The translations under genes were made by a program, and so were the position numbers. The notes beneath the pieces were generated by a model, which made no database searches, was not told the origin of the DNA, and saw only the letters and a program-made list of their open reading frames with translations. 64,000 nucleotides of DNA from Simmondsia chinensis (lineage: Eukaryota; Streptophyta; Magnoliopsida; Caryophyllales; Simmondsiaceae): contig JAGTTD010000022.1 in NCBI GenBank assembly GCA_018398585.1, positions 2,011,501-2,075,500 on the forward strand. The letters run 5' to 3'. This document shows positions 43,925-55,600 of this stretch, piece after piece; position 1 is the first letter of the stretch, and the number at the start of each line of letters is the position of its first letter.

Positions 43925-44796
43925 GCGCTTGGCTTCAATTCTTTGCGATGTGAGATCTTGTGCACTTCATTCTTTTTTGCTGTTAATTTTGGAAAGATAG
44001 AAACAACTTTGTTTTTCGAAGTGATCAGACTAATACGTGAGAATTAGCCATTCTTGCTAAGCATTTGCATCTTTAATGGACTCTCCATTAGCAAGTGGAT
44101 AAGGCGTCTGATTGTACAAATGTTTAGTCAAGACCTAGAAAGTTTAGCAGAGACTCTTGTATTTCTCGGAACTCTCCACTTGTTGGGTGGCTTAAGGCAA
44201 ATTTTGATGGCTCGAAAAGTGGTGACACTGTAACGGTAGGGTTCATTATCCGGGATCATCAAGAGAAAATGACTCTTGCGGGCTTGAGAGAGCTAGAAAA
44301 TGTGCCTATTGAAGTGCTAAAGCAGTGGCTGGCTAGACAACGACGACAACAAACTCAGTGCCTCAAGAGCTCTCGCCAATGCAGGGTCGGGGGGAGTGTA
44401 CATAGTGTTACCCCTTCAAGGTGATACTCCAAAGGGAGGCTATGTCCCAGGACTTGTGGCGGTAGAGATGCCTCATATCATGCGGCCTACCTTGAGCCTC
44501 ACAAGATCATTATAGAGGGGGATAACGAAATGGTGATCAAGGCTCTTACGGGTTTATATACTACTCCAGTTGACATCTTAATTATTATCGATGATATTCA
44601 TCTCAGCAGTCGTCAATGTCCTGAGGTCTCTTTTAATCACTGTTTTCGGCAAGCAAATCGAGCTGCACATTGGTTAGCGAATTTGGGCTTTAGAGGTTTT
44701 GGCCTTTTAGTGTGGGAAAACCCTCCATACAGAGCCATCTCTACTCTCATTAATACCGATGGTTTAGCATTCCCTATCCATCGTGGACGATTCTAA
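43925..44796 (+). pseudogene. LINE-derived RNase H domain remnant
   Basis: Frames read NSPLVGWLKANFDGSKSGDT (from about 44165), VGFIIRDHQEKMTLAGLREL, then after a SINE insertion ASYHAAYLEPHKIIIEGDNE, and CFRQANRAAHWLANLGFRG to a stop at 44796. This is the RVT_3/RNase H-like domain found at the end of plant non-LTR ORFs, with the order DGS...GD(N/S)...ANRAAH conserved. Upstream (43980-44130) WKDRNNFVFRSDQTNT-like text with stops marks the linker. Stops and the SINE make it dead. Confidence 0.8.
44346..44457 (-). mobile_element. SINE inserted in the RNase H remnant
   Basis: GACAACAAACTCAGTGCCTC at the left and AAAGGGAGGCTATGTCCCAG at the right. Flanking AGTGGCTGGCTAGA and TGTGGCGGTAGA look like a degenerate target duplication, and the RNase H frame reads through if the insert is skipped. 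Confidence 0.8.
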
Positions 44797-45402
44797 AGCT
44801 GGTTGTCTTTGTCTTTTTTTAAAAAAAAATCCTGCTTTATAAAAACTTGGAAATTTAACACTTTCATAACCCAAAGGCTTGACCATTTATCACATAGGTA
44901 CTCTGACTCTCCAATATATATAGTAAGGTATCCAGGGGTTTGAATATTTTATCATTTAGAAACCTATATACTGGAATTTGATAAATTTTTGTGAGAATCA
45001 GACTAATTTTAATATAAAAAATGCTAATGTAATGGATGCCTACAATAATATGTATAAGCTATGTCAATGTTTTCTACAAAAATTTAACTATTCACGATGA
45101 AAAAAATTACAAAATTTTCATGTAAACTACCCATACATTGTCGAAATCACATGTCGTATCAACATATTTTGATAAAAAATTATCAAACTTTAATGAATAT
45201 ACTTATATGTTATTAGAATCATATTTTACTTTAGCATTTTTTAACAAAAATACATCGAATCTTAAAGGAAGGGTACCTAATTAATAAAATTTTAAAACTT
45301 CAGGATACTTAATTACTAAAGTTTTTAAACTTGAAGAAACTTTATTTTATATATCAAAACGTTAAAATATCTTTGTAATAAATAATTAAATTTCAAAATA
45401 TA
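44797..45402. other. AT-rich intergenic stretch
   Basis: Shares phrases with 16900-17400 and 21100-21400 (GGTATCCAGGGGTTTGAATA, TTTTATCATTTAGAAACC). Old repeat; no gene. Confidence 0.45.
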
Positions 45403-45652
45403 CAATAATAACAGACCCAGTGCCTTAAGGGCTCCCACATAAGCAGGGTTTGGGAGGGGTGGATATACGCAACCTTACCCCTTCAGGGTATAACCTTGCC
45501 GATAGGCTGTTTCCGAGAACTCCCAACCTTATAGGGTTGGCAACACGAGGGTTTCCTAGGAGGTTACCCATCCTAGTATTACTCTCGTCCAAACTCGCAT
45601 AACTTCGGAGTTCTAATAGGATTCGGTATCTTAGTGCCTCGTAAATAGATTC
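45403..45652 (-). mobile_element. Full-length 5S-headed composite SINE upstream of DCL1
   Basis: Minus strand: head GAACTCCGAAGTTATGCG, then GATGGGTAACCTCCTAGGAA; body GTTGGGAGTTCTCGGAAACA; end GGCACTGGGTCTGTTATTATTG. Target duplication unclear (TTCAAAATAT against TTCAAATAT). It ends about 75-100 bases before the presumed DCL1 leader. Confidence 0.88.
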
Positions 45653-46067
45653 TTCAAATATGTAAGTAATAATTTTGTAAAACTTTATAGTAAAAGTCTT
45701 TTTCATAAAATCACCTAAAAAACGCAATGCACTCCCACATATCACTATCACCTAATCTCCCTGCGCACCGCCTCTCCCTGATTCCCTCTCTCTTTCTCTC
45801 TCCAAAATTTACCAGTAAAAGCAAAAGAAATCGACATTGAAGAAGACGGGGAGAGAGAGAGAGAGATTGGGAGGAGACAATACAGAGTTAAATTCAATTC
45901 GATTAGCAGCAGAATCGCGTCTATAGACCGTGGAATCTCTGAATCACTCAATTTTCTCTCTTTTCTCTTTCTCTCACTTCAAGTAGAAGAAGAAGAGCTT
46001 AATTTAATTGCGTGCTTCGTACGGTCTATCGACGCCCACTCTGCTCTAATTTGCATTGAACTCCGTT

Positions 46068-46479
46068 AAAAACCCTAATTTTGTTTGTTCTTGCGCTTCT
46101 AGGTTTGTATGTCTGTTATTGTTGTTATTTTGTTGTTGTTTGTGTGTTGATACTGCTTTTTTGACTTGGGTTTTGTAAATAGGGAGGTTTTTTTTTTATT
46201 GAAATGGCAAAAGTTGTTATTGATAGTGGAATGATATGACTTATAAACAATGAGAGTTACAAAATTGCATTAAAAACTAAGATCTTACTGTGTCAAGGAC
46301 ATTACGCTTCGGAAACAGCGTTCCTACAGGGCCCTGTACTCTGTCAGTGGTTGCATTTCCCCTGAAAAAACCCTAATTTTACTTCTTGATATGCTCCTAG
46401 GCTTGCATGTTTGTTATTGTAGGTACTTTATTGTTGGTTGTATGTCTGGTACTGCTTTTTTTAGTTGGGTTTTATGAAT
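46068..46479 (+). repeat. Duplicated leader segment in DCL1 5' region
   Basis: 46068-46180 and 46365-46479 align through most of their length: AAAAACCCTAATTTT, CTAGGTTTGTATGTCTGTTA against CTAGGCTTGCATGTTTGTTA, and ACTGCTTTTTT followed by GTTGGGTTTT or CTTGGGTTTT. The second copy has GC in place of the donor GT. Confidence 0.85.
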
Positions 46480-46501
46480 GTTGTTCGGTATTTACTTTTT
46501 A

Positions 46502-46622
46502 GGGTTGGGATCCTTTGAAAACAACGTCCCTACAAGGCCCTTTAGGGTAAAGCTGCATACATTTTACACTTTCCAGACTTTGCCTTGGTTGGAGCCTCTT
46601 TGAGGCAATGTGTTTGTTGTCA
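46502..46622 (+). mobile_element. Headless SINE in DCL1 leader intron
   Basis: GGTTGGGATCCTTTGAAAAC, AAAGCTGCATACATTTTACA and TTTGAGGCAATGTGTTTGTTG. A smaller related piece (CTTCGGAAACAGCGTTCCTA) lies at 46308-46345. Confidence 0.75.
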
Positions 46623-46692
46623 ACATTGTGATTTTTAATATTTGTTTTGATTTGTTTCGATCTTTGTTTGTTAGCGGAATTAAAGTGGATAA

Positions 46693-49600
46693 ATGGAAGA
46701 TGCAAGGCCGAATTATTGGCTTGATGCTGTGGAGGATGATATCATTCCCTGCGAGCTCATCGGCGATTTTGGTGCGCAAAACGACGTTGTTGACGACCAT
46801 AGCTTCTTTGGCGGGATTGATCGCATTCTTGACAGTATCAAGAATGGCACTGGGTTGCCCCCTGCGATTACGGAAAACGGTAGGGAAATTGTGGAGCTTA
46901 ATCCTTGTGAAATGCAAATTGAGAATGTTAGGAGTAATGGGTTAAATGAAAGGTGTCAACTTCATGTGGGGAAAGAGTTGGGTGATGGTAAGATGGATGT
47001 TGATGGAGGTAAGGAGGGTTCTTTGGTTGATTGTATTAGCAAAAATATGGTTCAAAAGAGTGATAATGACGGGCGGAAGTTTTGTAATGGTGAAAGAGAG
47101 TCTGAGAATGAGGAGAGAGATGGAAAAAGAGCTCGGCTTGGTAGCAATTTTAGAGATGATAGGTATGATTATAGGGGCCAGAGTTATGGTAGAGATAGGG
47201 GGAGTAATGGTAGGAAGAGACATTGTGAATGGGAAGAGAATGGAAAGAGGGATAGGGATAAAATTAGGAGAAGAGACTATAATGGTCGGAGGGAAAGTCG
47301 GGAGAGAGAGTGGAGGGAGAGGGAAGCAAAGGGTTATTGGGAGAGGGAGAGGCCTGGCTCGAAGGAGATTGTGTTTCGTGTTGGTTTGTTTGAGGCTGAT
47401 CGTAATAGAGATGGGTGCAAAGCAGAGAGTGAAAAGAGCCAGGAATGTAATGGGAAATTGGAGAATGGTGAGCAGAATAAACAGAAGAATCTGGAGGAGC
47501 AGGCGCGGCAGTACCAGTTGGATGTGCTTGAGCAAGCTAAGAAAAAGAATACAATTGCTTTTCTTGAGACTGGAGCTGGAAAGACTCTGATTGCTGTTCT
47601 TCTCATTAAAAGCATTCGCGAGAGATTGCAGCAACAAAACAAAAAAATGCTTGCCGTGTTTTTGGTACCTAAGGTTCCTCTGGTTTATCAGGTGAGCTGT
47701 AATTAGTTAACTGTTTGGTATTTCCATTTCTCCCTGAGAAGCTCTAAATGTGCTTAATACAACTCTCTTATGATTTCAGCAAGCAGAAGTTATTCGCGAA
47801 CAAACTGGTTACTCTGTAGGCCATTACTGTGGTGAAATGGGACAGGATTTTTGGGACACTCGAAGGTGGCAACGTGAGTTTGAAACCAAACAGGTAGCTG
47901 CTATGATTCATTTTTGTTTGGAAATATTTGCCAGTTGCCGTTGTTGATTGTTCAAAGTTCGTTACCCCTTTTTGATATGTTGTAAAATCCTTTTCACATT
48001 TTATGAAAAAAAGGAATTCACGCCTGTTGAGGACTTTTTAATTATTGTACTTCGAAACTGGCTGATAGTGGTCATTATGTGACCGTGTTCCAATTAGAGT
48101 ATCCAATGGTTCTTATGTTTCTTTCTCTACCCTGTCACCTTGTGCTCCCCATCAGTAATATTCTAAATGGCTGTACATGCTTGAAGATTTTCTGTGTGTG
48201 GTTGCTTGAACTTGTGAACGCGTGCTTCTGGGGTGGTTCTGCATTGAGAGATTGAGATCGTTTGAGCTTTTTTTTAAACTTAGGATACTTGGTTCCCATG
48301 TTACCATGTCTTAGTATCCTAACTTCTTCGAGAGTGCATTTTTTCCCTTCCTTTGTCTAAGAAATAACTGTATTTTGATTAACCCCCTCCATTTTGACCT
48401 ATTTAGACATTCCTAGGTGATATACTAGTTGAAGAGCATGTTATATTTATTACCTAAGACGGGAAAGTGAAAATTGATTAGGGAAAAAATTAGTTAAAAA
48501 GATTTGACATTCAGCAGTGATTCCTATAGGAGACATGAGGGATGAAGGCACTTCGGGTGGTTTAGGCCCTTTTTTTCGCACCCTAGGCCTGTAGCAAATA
48601 AGCATGAGGGTGCAGGGATAAGCTTGTAAGACTCAGATGGGGGAAATAGAAGAAAGGATCATTTGCGTTTATTTATTGTTCAGTTAATTCCTTACACTGC
48701 CTTACTTACCAAATTTGAAAGGAAATTACCTTGGATAGAGTCACATTTTGGAAGAACGTTTTTGAGTGATGCCATGTGAATTGAGGCTTTTTGATCACCG
48801 TGGCTGTTGTTGCCTCGAAGCCTCCCTACACATATACCTCTTCTGCACAGATTTCTTATTCTTGGCAGTTGACTTTCACCATCCAAGGCATGTGTTTAAC
48901 CATTCTTTCAAATGTCAATGTTTGGAAAGGCAATAGACTCACTATTGGTAATGGCATCTAATGGACTTCTTTTTCTTGGATGGGGAAAGGGGTTTGCAAA
49001 GGGTCAATAATATTTGGCAACACGTGGATAAACGGTTGTGGTGGATGAATTTATAACTGAGCCAAAGACAAACATTTGCGACCATCCCCACATTATTCAT
49101 GAGATGAATAGCAAGTGTTTTGCTTTATATATTTCCTTGTTGAGGAGCTCCGTCTCTTGTGCTTCATTCTGATATTTTTCTTTTCTTTTCTTTTCCTTGC
49201 ACATGATGGATTTATTGAGCATAAATATTATGCTCCTTTCATTGTTATTAAGTAAGCGTACAGTTTCAATATTAGGAGCAGTTGTTCTCACTTCTGCCTT
49301 GTAAAAATTCGTTTCCTCATGTTCAATTTTCGTTTCATTCCTTTTTATGCTCCTTCTCTTAAGTCATGCATTCAGGGTTGGTTCTTTCTTTTCCGTGACT
49401 TTCCACATGTGGTCTTACTGCCATTGGTCCTTGCTGATACAGTAGGAGCAGATTTTGGTATCCTCTTGCCTCATTAATGAATGTTGAGATGCTATGATTA
49501 TTTTTAGAGCAGTTTAACTATTTCCATGTGTTCTTTTGCTCTATGCTAAATTGGCCATTGTAAACAAAATGAAAGAGTAGTGGTTACCTACAATCTTATC

Positions 49601-52600
49601 ATTTCAGTTTTCTGAGTGTGTTACAGAACATGGTCTAGCGTGCATGTTAGACCCTTATGCTGAAGGGCCTCTTGTCATTACAAGTTTGATGCAGAATATC
49701 TCTTTGTTTATTTGCATATGCATGCGTTATGACATTAGTCTACTTGTACAATCTAATATATGACTCCTTGCTCTCTTCCATGTCTCAACTTTAATGCGAG
49801 CAAATCTGTTGTCCCTGCAGGTTTTAGTTATGACAGCTCAGATTCTGTTGAATATTCTCAGGCATAGCATTATAAGAATGGAATCTATCCATCTCCTCAT
49901 TTTGGATGAGTGTCACCATGCTGTGAAAAAACATCCGTATTCATTAGTGATGTCTGAGTTCTATCACATGACTCCAAAAGAGAAAAGACCCGCTGTTTTC
50001 GGAATGACTGCTTCTCCTGTTAACTTAAAAGGTTTGTATTAGTTTGTGATTGAAAAAGGGTATGTATTAGTTTCTGTTCTTCCTCTGATCATTCTTACTG
50101 GGGGAGCATGGTAGATCTCTTCATTTGGTTAGGCGTTTATTTAATGCTGGACCATTGGCTTCTATGTATACTTCACTGTTTTGTGGCTCTTTGTATATTT
50201 TATGGTCCAGGTGTTTCCAGCCAAGTGGATTGTGCAATCAAGATTCGTAATCTTGAAACTAAATTAGATTCAATAGTATGTACAATAAAAGACCGGAAAG
50301 AACTTGAGAAGCATGTTCCAATGCCATCTGAGGTGGTCGTGGAATATGATAAAGCTGCCATGTTGTGGTCCCTTCATGAACAAATCAAACAGATGGAAAT
50401 GGCAGTTGAAGAAGCTGCGCGATCAAGTTCCAGGAAAAGCAAGTGGCAGTTTATGGGAGCTAGAGATGCAGGAGCCAAAGAAGAATTACGTCAAGTGTAT
50501 GGTGTCTCAGAAAGAACTGAGAGTGATGGTGCTGCTAATTTGATTCAAAAATTGAGGGCCATAAATTATGCACTAAGTGAATTGGGGCAGTGGTGTGCTT
50601 ACAAGGTTTCCTGTTATGCAACTCTTTTGTATTTCATTATTGGCTATGTATTTAATAATATTGACTGATTATTTCGGTTTATTATATCATTGACAGATTG
50701 CACAGTCATTTCTGATAGCATTGCAAAATGATGAGAGAGGAAACTACCAACTTGACGTAAAGTTTCAGGAATCATATTTGAGCAAAGTTGTCTCTCTTTT
50801 ACAATGTGAGCTATCTGAGGGTGCTGTTTCTAGTAAGGAAGGAAATGGTGTGCACACAAATGGTGACTGCCTCCAAGGAGGTGGTAATGTGGATGAACTT
50901 GAAGAGGGCGAGCTCCCTGACTGTCATGGTGAGCGCTGTGGTTGACCTGGGATTTCATAATTTACACTCTTTTCTGTACTTTTTTCTGTTTTTGTTTTCG
51001 TCTGACCTCTTATTTGGCACTTGGCTGATTAAGTATAACTATGTAGCTTTGTTGGCGTTTCTATGTTTGTGGGAGAAGTCTCCCTTTTGAAGGGATCATT
51101 ATCTTGTAGTCAGGATGTAATACTAGCATGCATGCATAACGTGGAATTTTCAGTTACAAAGTGGATAATCCAGCTTTGATGTGTGCGTGGCTTCACTCTG
51201 AACTTCCTGCTTGAGTAGCAAGTCCTTCTGTTGCTGTAGTCACTGTCGAGGTGATTACCACTATAGAAGTGGTATTGTGCTTGCCTATATGCTCGCCAGT
51301 GTTCTTGAGGAACTGCTGTGATAGTTATCCTATGGCTCGGCTTCCCTTGTATTCTGATAGCTAGTTCTATTTTGGTCCTGTGTGTCGATATGGTCTGAGT
51401 TATACCACAAGAAACCTTTGCATTTGGACATCAACCTATTGTTTTATTTCATGACATTTATGGATAGTGAAGATCCCAATTTGCTGACATCAGAAAATTG
51501 CTTTTCCTTCTCCAGATGTGCTATACTGCTGTTCGTGATATTTGTTTTGTTCTGTAAGTACTAATGTTATGTTATATGTGCTGATTCATTCATGGTCTAG
51601 CTGTGTCTGGTGGCGAGCATGTTGATGTTGTCATCGGAGCTGCTGTTGCTGATGGAAAGGTGACACCAAAGGTGCAATCACTCATTAAAATACTTCTGAA
51701 GTATCAGCACACTGCGGATTTTCGTGCAATCATCTTTGTTGAGAGAGTTGTGGCAGCCTTGGTTCTTCCGAAGGTTCATTGCATAAACCATAAGTTTGAT
51801 TTCTGAATCCACTCTATATATCTGCTTATTGTGACGTCATTTTTACGGCATTTTTTTCCAATGTTTTAGGTTTTTGCTGAACTTCCATCCCTAAGTTTTA
51901 TCCAGTGTGCTAGTTTGATTGGCCATAACAACAGCCAGGAGATGCGGACATCACAAATGCAGGATACAATCTCCAAATTCAGAGAGGGTCGTGTATGTTT
52001 GAACTTCCTCAGAAGCACAAATTTTCATCATGTAGTTTTCTTTATGTGTGACAGGTCTAATTAAATTGGAGTGGGGAACTTAAACTTACTGCATATTCTG
52101 TGATTCCTATATAATGTGGGCAGTCTATTAGAATCCACTGTGCTTCTTTTAGGAACTTCATAGGTACTATAGCCAGGAAAGAAAATCTTAATACATCAGA
52201 TATTTCCAGTGCTCTGGTGCTCCCAGTTGGATTACTCAAAAACTGCCTGCAGTTTTAATGTCGGTAAACAGGCGCTTATGGATTCATAGGCTACTAACTT
52301 TTTTCCTTATCTGTTGCAAAACGATGTCCTGTACTTGATATGCCTCTACGTCTGCACATCAATTGATATCATACTATCTGTGTAACTGAACCAGGATGAA
52401 GATTTAGTTCGGAATACTCTGATTCCGTTATGCGGTCTCTTTATATGCTGATTGCATATTTCAAGTTCAGAATTATTTTTCATGCGGTTTAGGACTTGCT
52501 TTTTTTCCCCCCCTCCTTTGAGTGATATTTGCTTCCATGGCAGCAACCTTGTGCATAAGTATAATGGCTGCTAATACACTATTTTTCCCACTAGATAAAA

Positions 52601-55600
52601 GTTTTTAGTCCTCCTCCATCATATGTTGGAAAGCAGTTCGTTCTCATGTTATTATAATTCTTTTCAGGTGACTTTGTTAGTTGCGACCAGTGTCGCTGAG
52701 GAAGGGCTTGATATCCGACAATGCAATGTTGTTATTCGCTTTGATCTTGCAAAAACTGTTCTGGCCTACATTCAGTCTAGAGGTCGTGCAAGGAAGCCCG
52801 GATCAGATTACATCTTGATGGTTGAAAGGTTATTAATTGAGCTGTTTTTAGTTTTCTTCTATATTATGATTTTTTTGTTTGATATTTGTGAACAAGAGGA
52901 GAAAATTATACTCAACTTCTCTATATCTTTATCAGGGGTAATCTGTCACATGAAACATTTTTAAAGAATGCTAGGAATAGTGAAGAAACTTTGCGGAAAG
53001 AAGCAATCGAGAGAACTGACGTGAGTCATCTTAAGGGCTCGTCAAGGTTAATATCAATGGACGCTGGACCAGGTACAATGTACCAGGTGGAATCAACTGG
53101 TGCTACTGTGAGCTTGAATTCTGCCGTTGGCCTTATCCATTTTTATTGTTCACAGCTTCCTAGCGACAGGTGCCATGCTTCTCTTCGTCTCATATTCTCT
53201 TACTTTGGTTATCTTATTTCCAACTCAGTTGATGTCAGGCACTAATTTGTGACCAAATATCCAGGTATTCAATACTTCGCCCTGAATTTATTATGCAGCG
53301 GCATGAGAATCCAGGTGCTGCCACGGAGTATTCTTGCAAGCTTCAACTCCCATGCAATGCGCCTTTTGAAGAGCTTCAGGGTCCAGTTTGCAGTTCAATG
53401 AGTCTAGCACAAAAGGTGTGTTGGTCTTAAATTCTTCATCAGAGTTGGGAGTCTATACATGATTTCAAACTTAATTTCACACTTTAACCCCTCTGCTTGG
53501 AAACGGTGGTCTCCAGGCTGTTTGTCTGGCTGCTTGCAAGAAGCTCCACGAGATGGGGGCATTTACCGACATGCTTTTGCCAGACAGGGGAAGTGGTGAA
53601 CGAGGAGAAAAGACCGAGCAAAATGATGATGGAGATCCACTTCCAGGAACTGCCAGGCATAGAGAGTTCTATCCTGAAATCGTAGCTGCTGTCATTCGGG
53701 TTAGTACTTTTTGACATCCACGTGAAATTTATCTTGTACAACAGTTTAGAACTACAGGTTATGAAATATCCCTTTTCAGTGCAATCCTTGAAGCAAATCT
53801 AATACAGCTTGTTGTGTCATGAAATATCTTTAATTTCTTGTTCCCAGTTAGGAATTGTGTGGCTGGCTGCTCTCTCATTTCCATGAGTTGAACTGCGATG
53901 CCTTTCTGCCGGCCTACAAGGCAAAACCATTTGCATCTCTGCTATCATAGACTGCAAGTAAATCTGATTAGATAACTGCTCCATCTGGCTTACTAATCGT
54001 GCTTCCAAAGATACTACTCCCTGGATTTATAAGAAAACCGTAGTCATTTTAAAGCACCTTTTCTTTTATTTTCATGATGACTATCCCTCATTTCCCTGTT
54101 AACATCCTTACTGCATTTTGCATTACATTCCTTAGCATATCTTTTCTTGCTTTTTAAGTGGATGACCTTTCAAAACGTATTCATCTTCTCTGAAGATTTA
54201 TGTTTTCTGGACTGCCATATACTTTGAAGGAAGCTTTATAATTGTTACAAGTAATTTTGTAGACCATTGTATACTATTGTTCTTAAACGCTCATCTTCCC
54301 TTGACCAAATAATAGTGGTTATCGTTCAGATCTCTTAAAGTGGAGCCCCATGAATTCTTTAGACCTCTCAAAGTAGACCATCATATGCTACTGTTCTTTA
54401 TAATTGTTACCCATGTGTCTGTCCATGATATTTAAGTATCTGGGTTGTATTTTATGTAATGCTAAATGCATTTTCCTGTACAGGGAGACTGGATCTTGTC
54501 TGGAAGAGATGTTTGCAGTGATACACGAAGGTTTCATCTCTTCATGTATGATGTAAAATGTGAAAATATTGGATTCTCAAAGGATCCATTCTTGACCCAA
54601 GTTTCAGAGTTTGCTGTACTTTCTGGCAATGAGCTGGATGCAGAGGTACCTTCATAAAATTCTATTTCCAGAGCTGGTATGTGATTGTATAACTGGAGTT
54701 ATCTCTGAAATTATACTTGTAATCAGGTGTTATCGATGTCGATGGATCTATTTATTGCTCGAACCATGAAAACTAAGGCATCTCTTGTCTTTCGGGGCTC
54801 TATAGACATCACAGAGAGCCAGGTGAGTGCATTTAATTTTCTTTTTTGCATGTATCATCAACTTTATCCTGAAGGCCCAGATTCAGTTGTTGCTACTTAT
54901 GGGAACTTTGTTTTTTTCCCTTTCATAAAATACTTCTTATCCCAAAATGAAGGTTTTTTCTTGGCTCTTTTTTTTCTTTCTTTCTTTTTTTTTTAATAGA
55001 AAATCAACTTTAAAAGTTGTCATTTTTTATTTAATCATAACATCTTTTTAACTTTTTAGAAAACCATCTTCAAAAGTTTAAAATTATTTTTAATTAGCCA
55101 CCTACATTGACGCCATTCGTTTGCCATGTGCAGCTTGCATCCCTGAAGAGTTTTCATGTTAGATTGATGAGCATTGTACTTGATGTGGATGTTGAGCCTT
55201 CAACCACCCCTTGGGATCCCTCAAAGGCTTACTTATTTGTCCCTGTGGTGGGCGATAAACCTGTTGATACTTTTATGGAAATTGACTGGGATCTTATGCA
55301 TAAAATCATGAATTCAGACGCATGGAGTAATCCCCTACAGAGAGCTCGTCCTGATGTCTACCTAGGCACAAGTGAGCGGAGTCTAGGTGGGGACAGAAGA
55401 GAGTATGGGTTCGGAAAATTACGTCATGGTATGGCCTTCGGACAGAAGTCTCACCCTACTTATGGCATTAGAGGAGCTGTTGCACAATATGATGTTGTGA
55501 AAGCATCTGGGTTGGTTCCGAGCCGGGATTCCTTCAGTGATATTGAATTAGCCCAAGGCAAATTGATGATGGCTGATACTTGTGTGAGGGCTGAAGATTT

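Larger units (their letters stand above)
45725..46692 (+). promoter_or_regulatory. DCL1: DCL1 leader with probable 5' UTR intron
   Basis: CT-rich then GA-rich tracts (45775-45870), typical of plant leaders, precede AAAAACCCTAATTTTG and a plausible donor CTTCTAG|GTTTGTATG at 46102/46103. The matching acceptor TTTGTTAG lies at 46674, 18 bases before the ATG. The implied intron, 46103-46674, carries a tandem duplication and a SINE. Transcript start not determinable. Confidence 0.6.

Noticed and set aside
46942..47637. 231-residue minus-strand frame opposite DCL1 exon 1
   Set aside because: It lies wholly opposite the conserved DCL1 exon and its Leu/Ile/Pro/Thr-rich make-up is what the purine-rich DCL1 strand gives in reverse.
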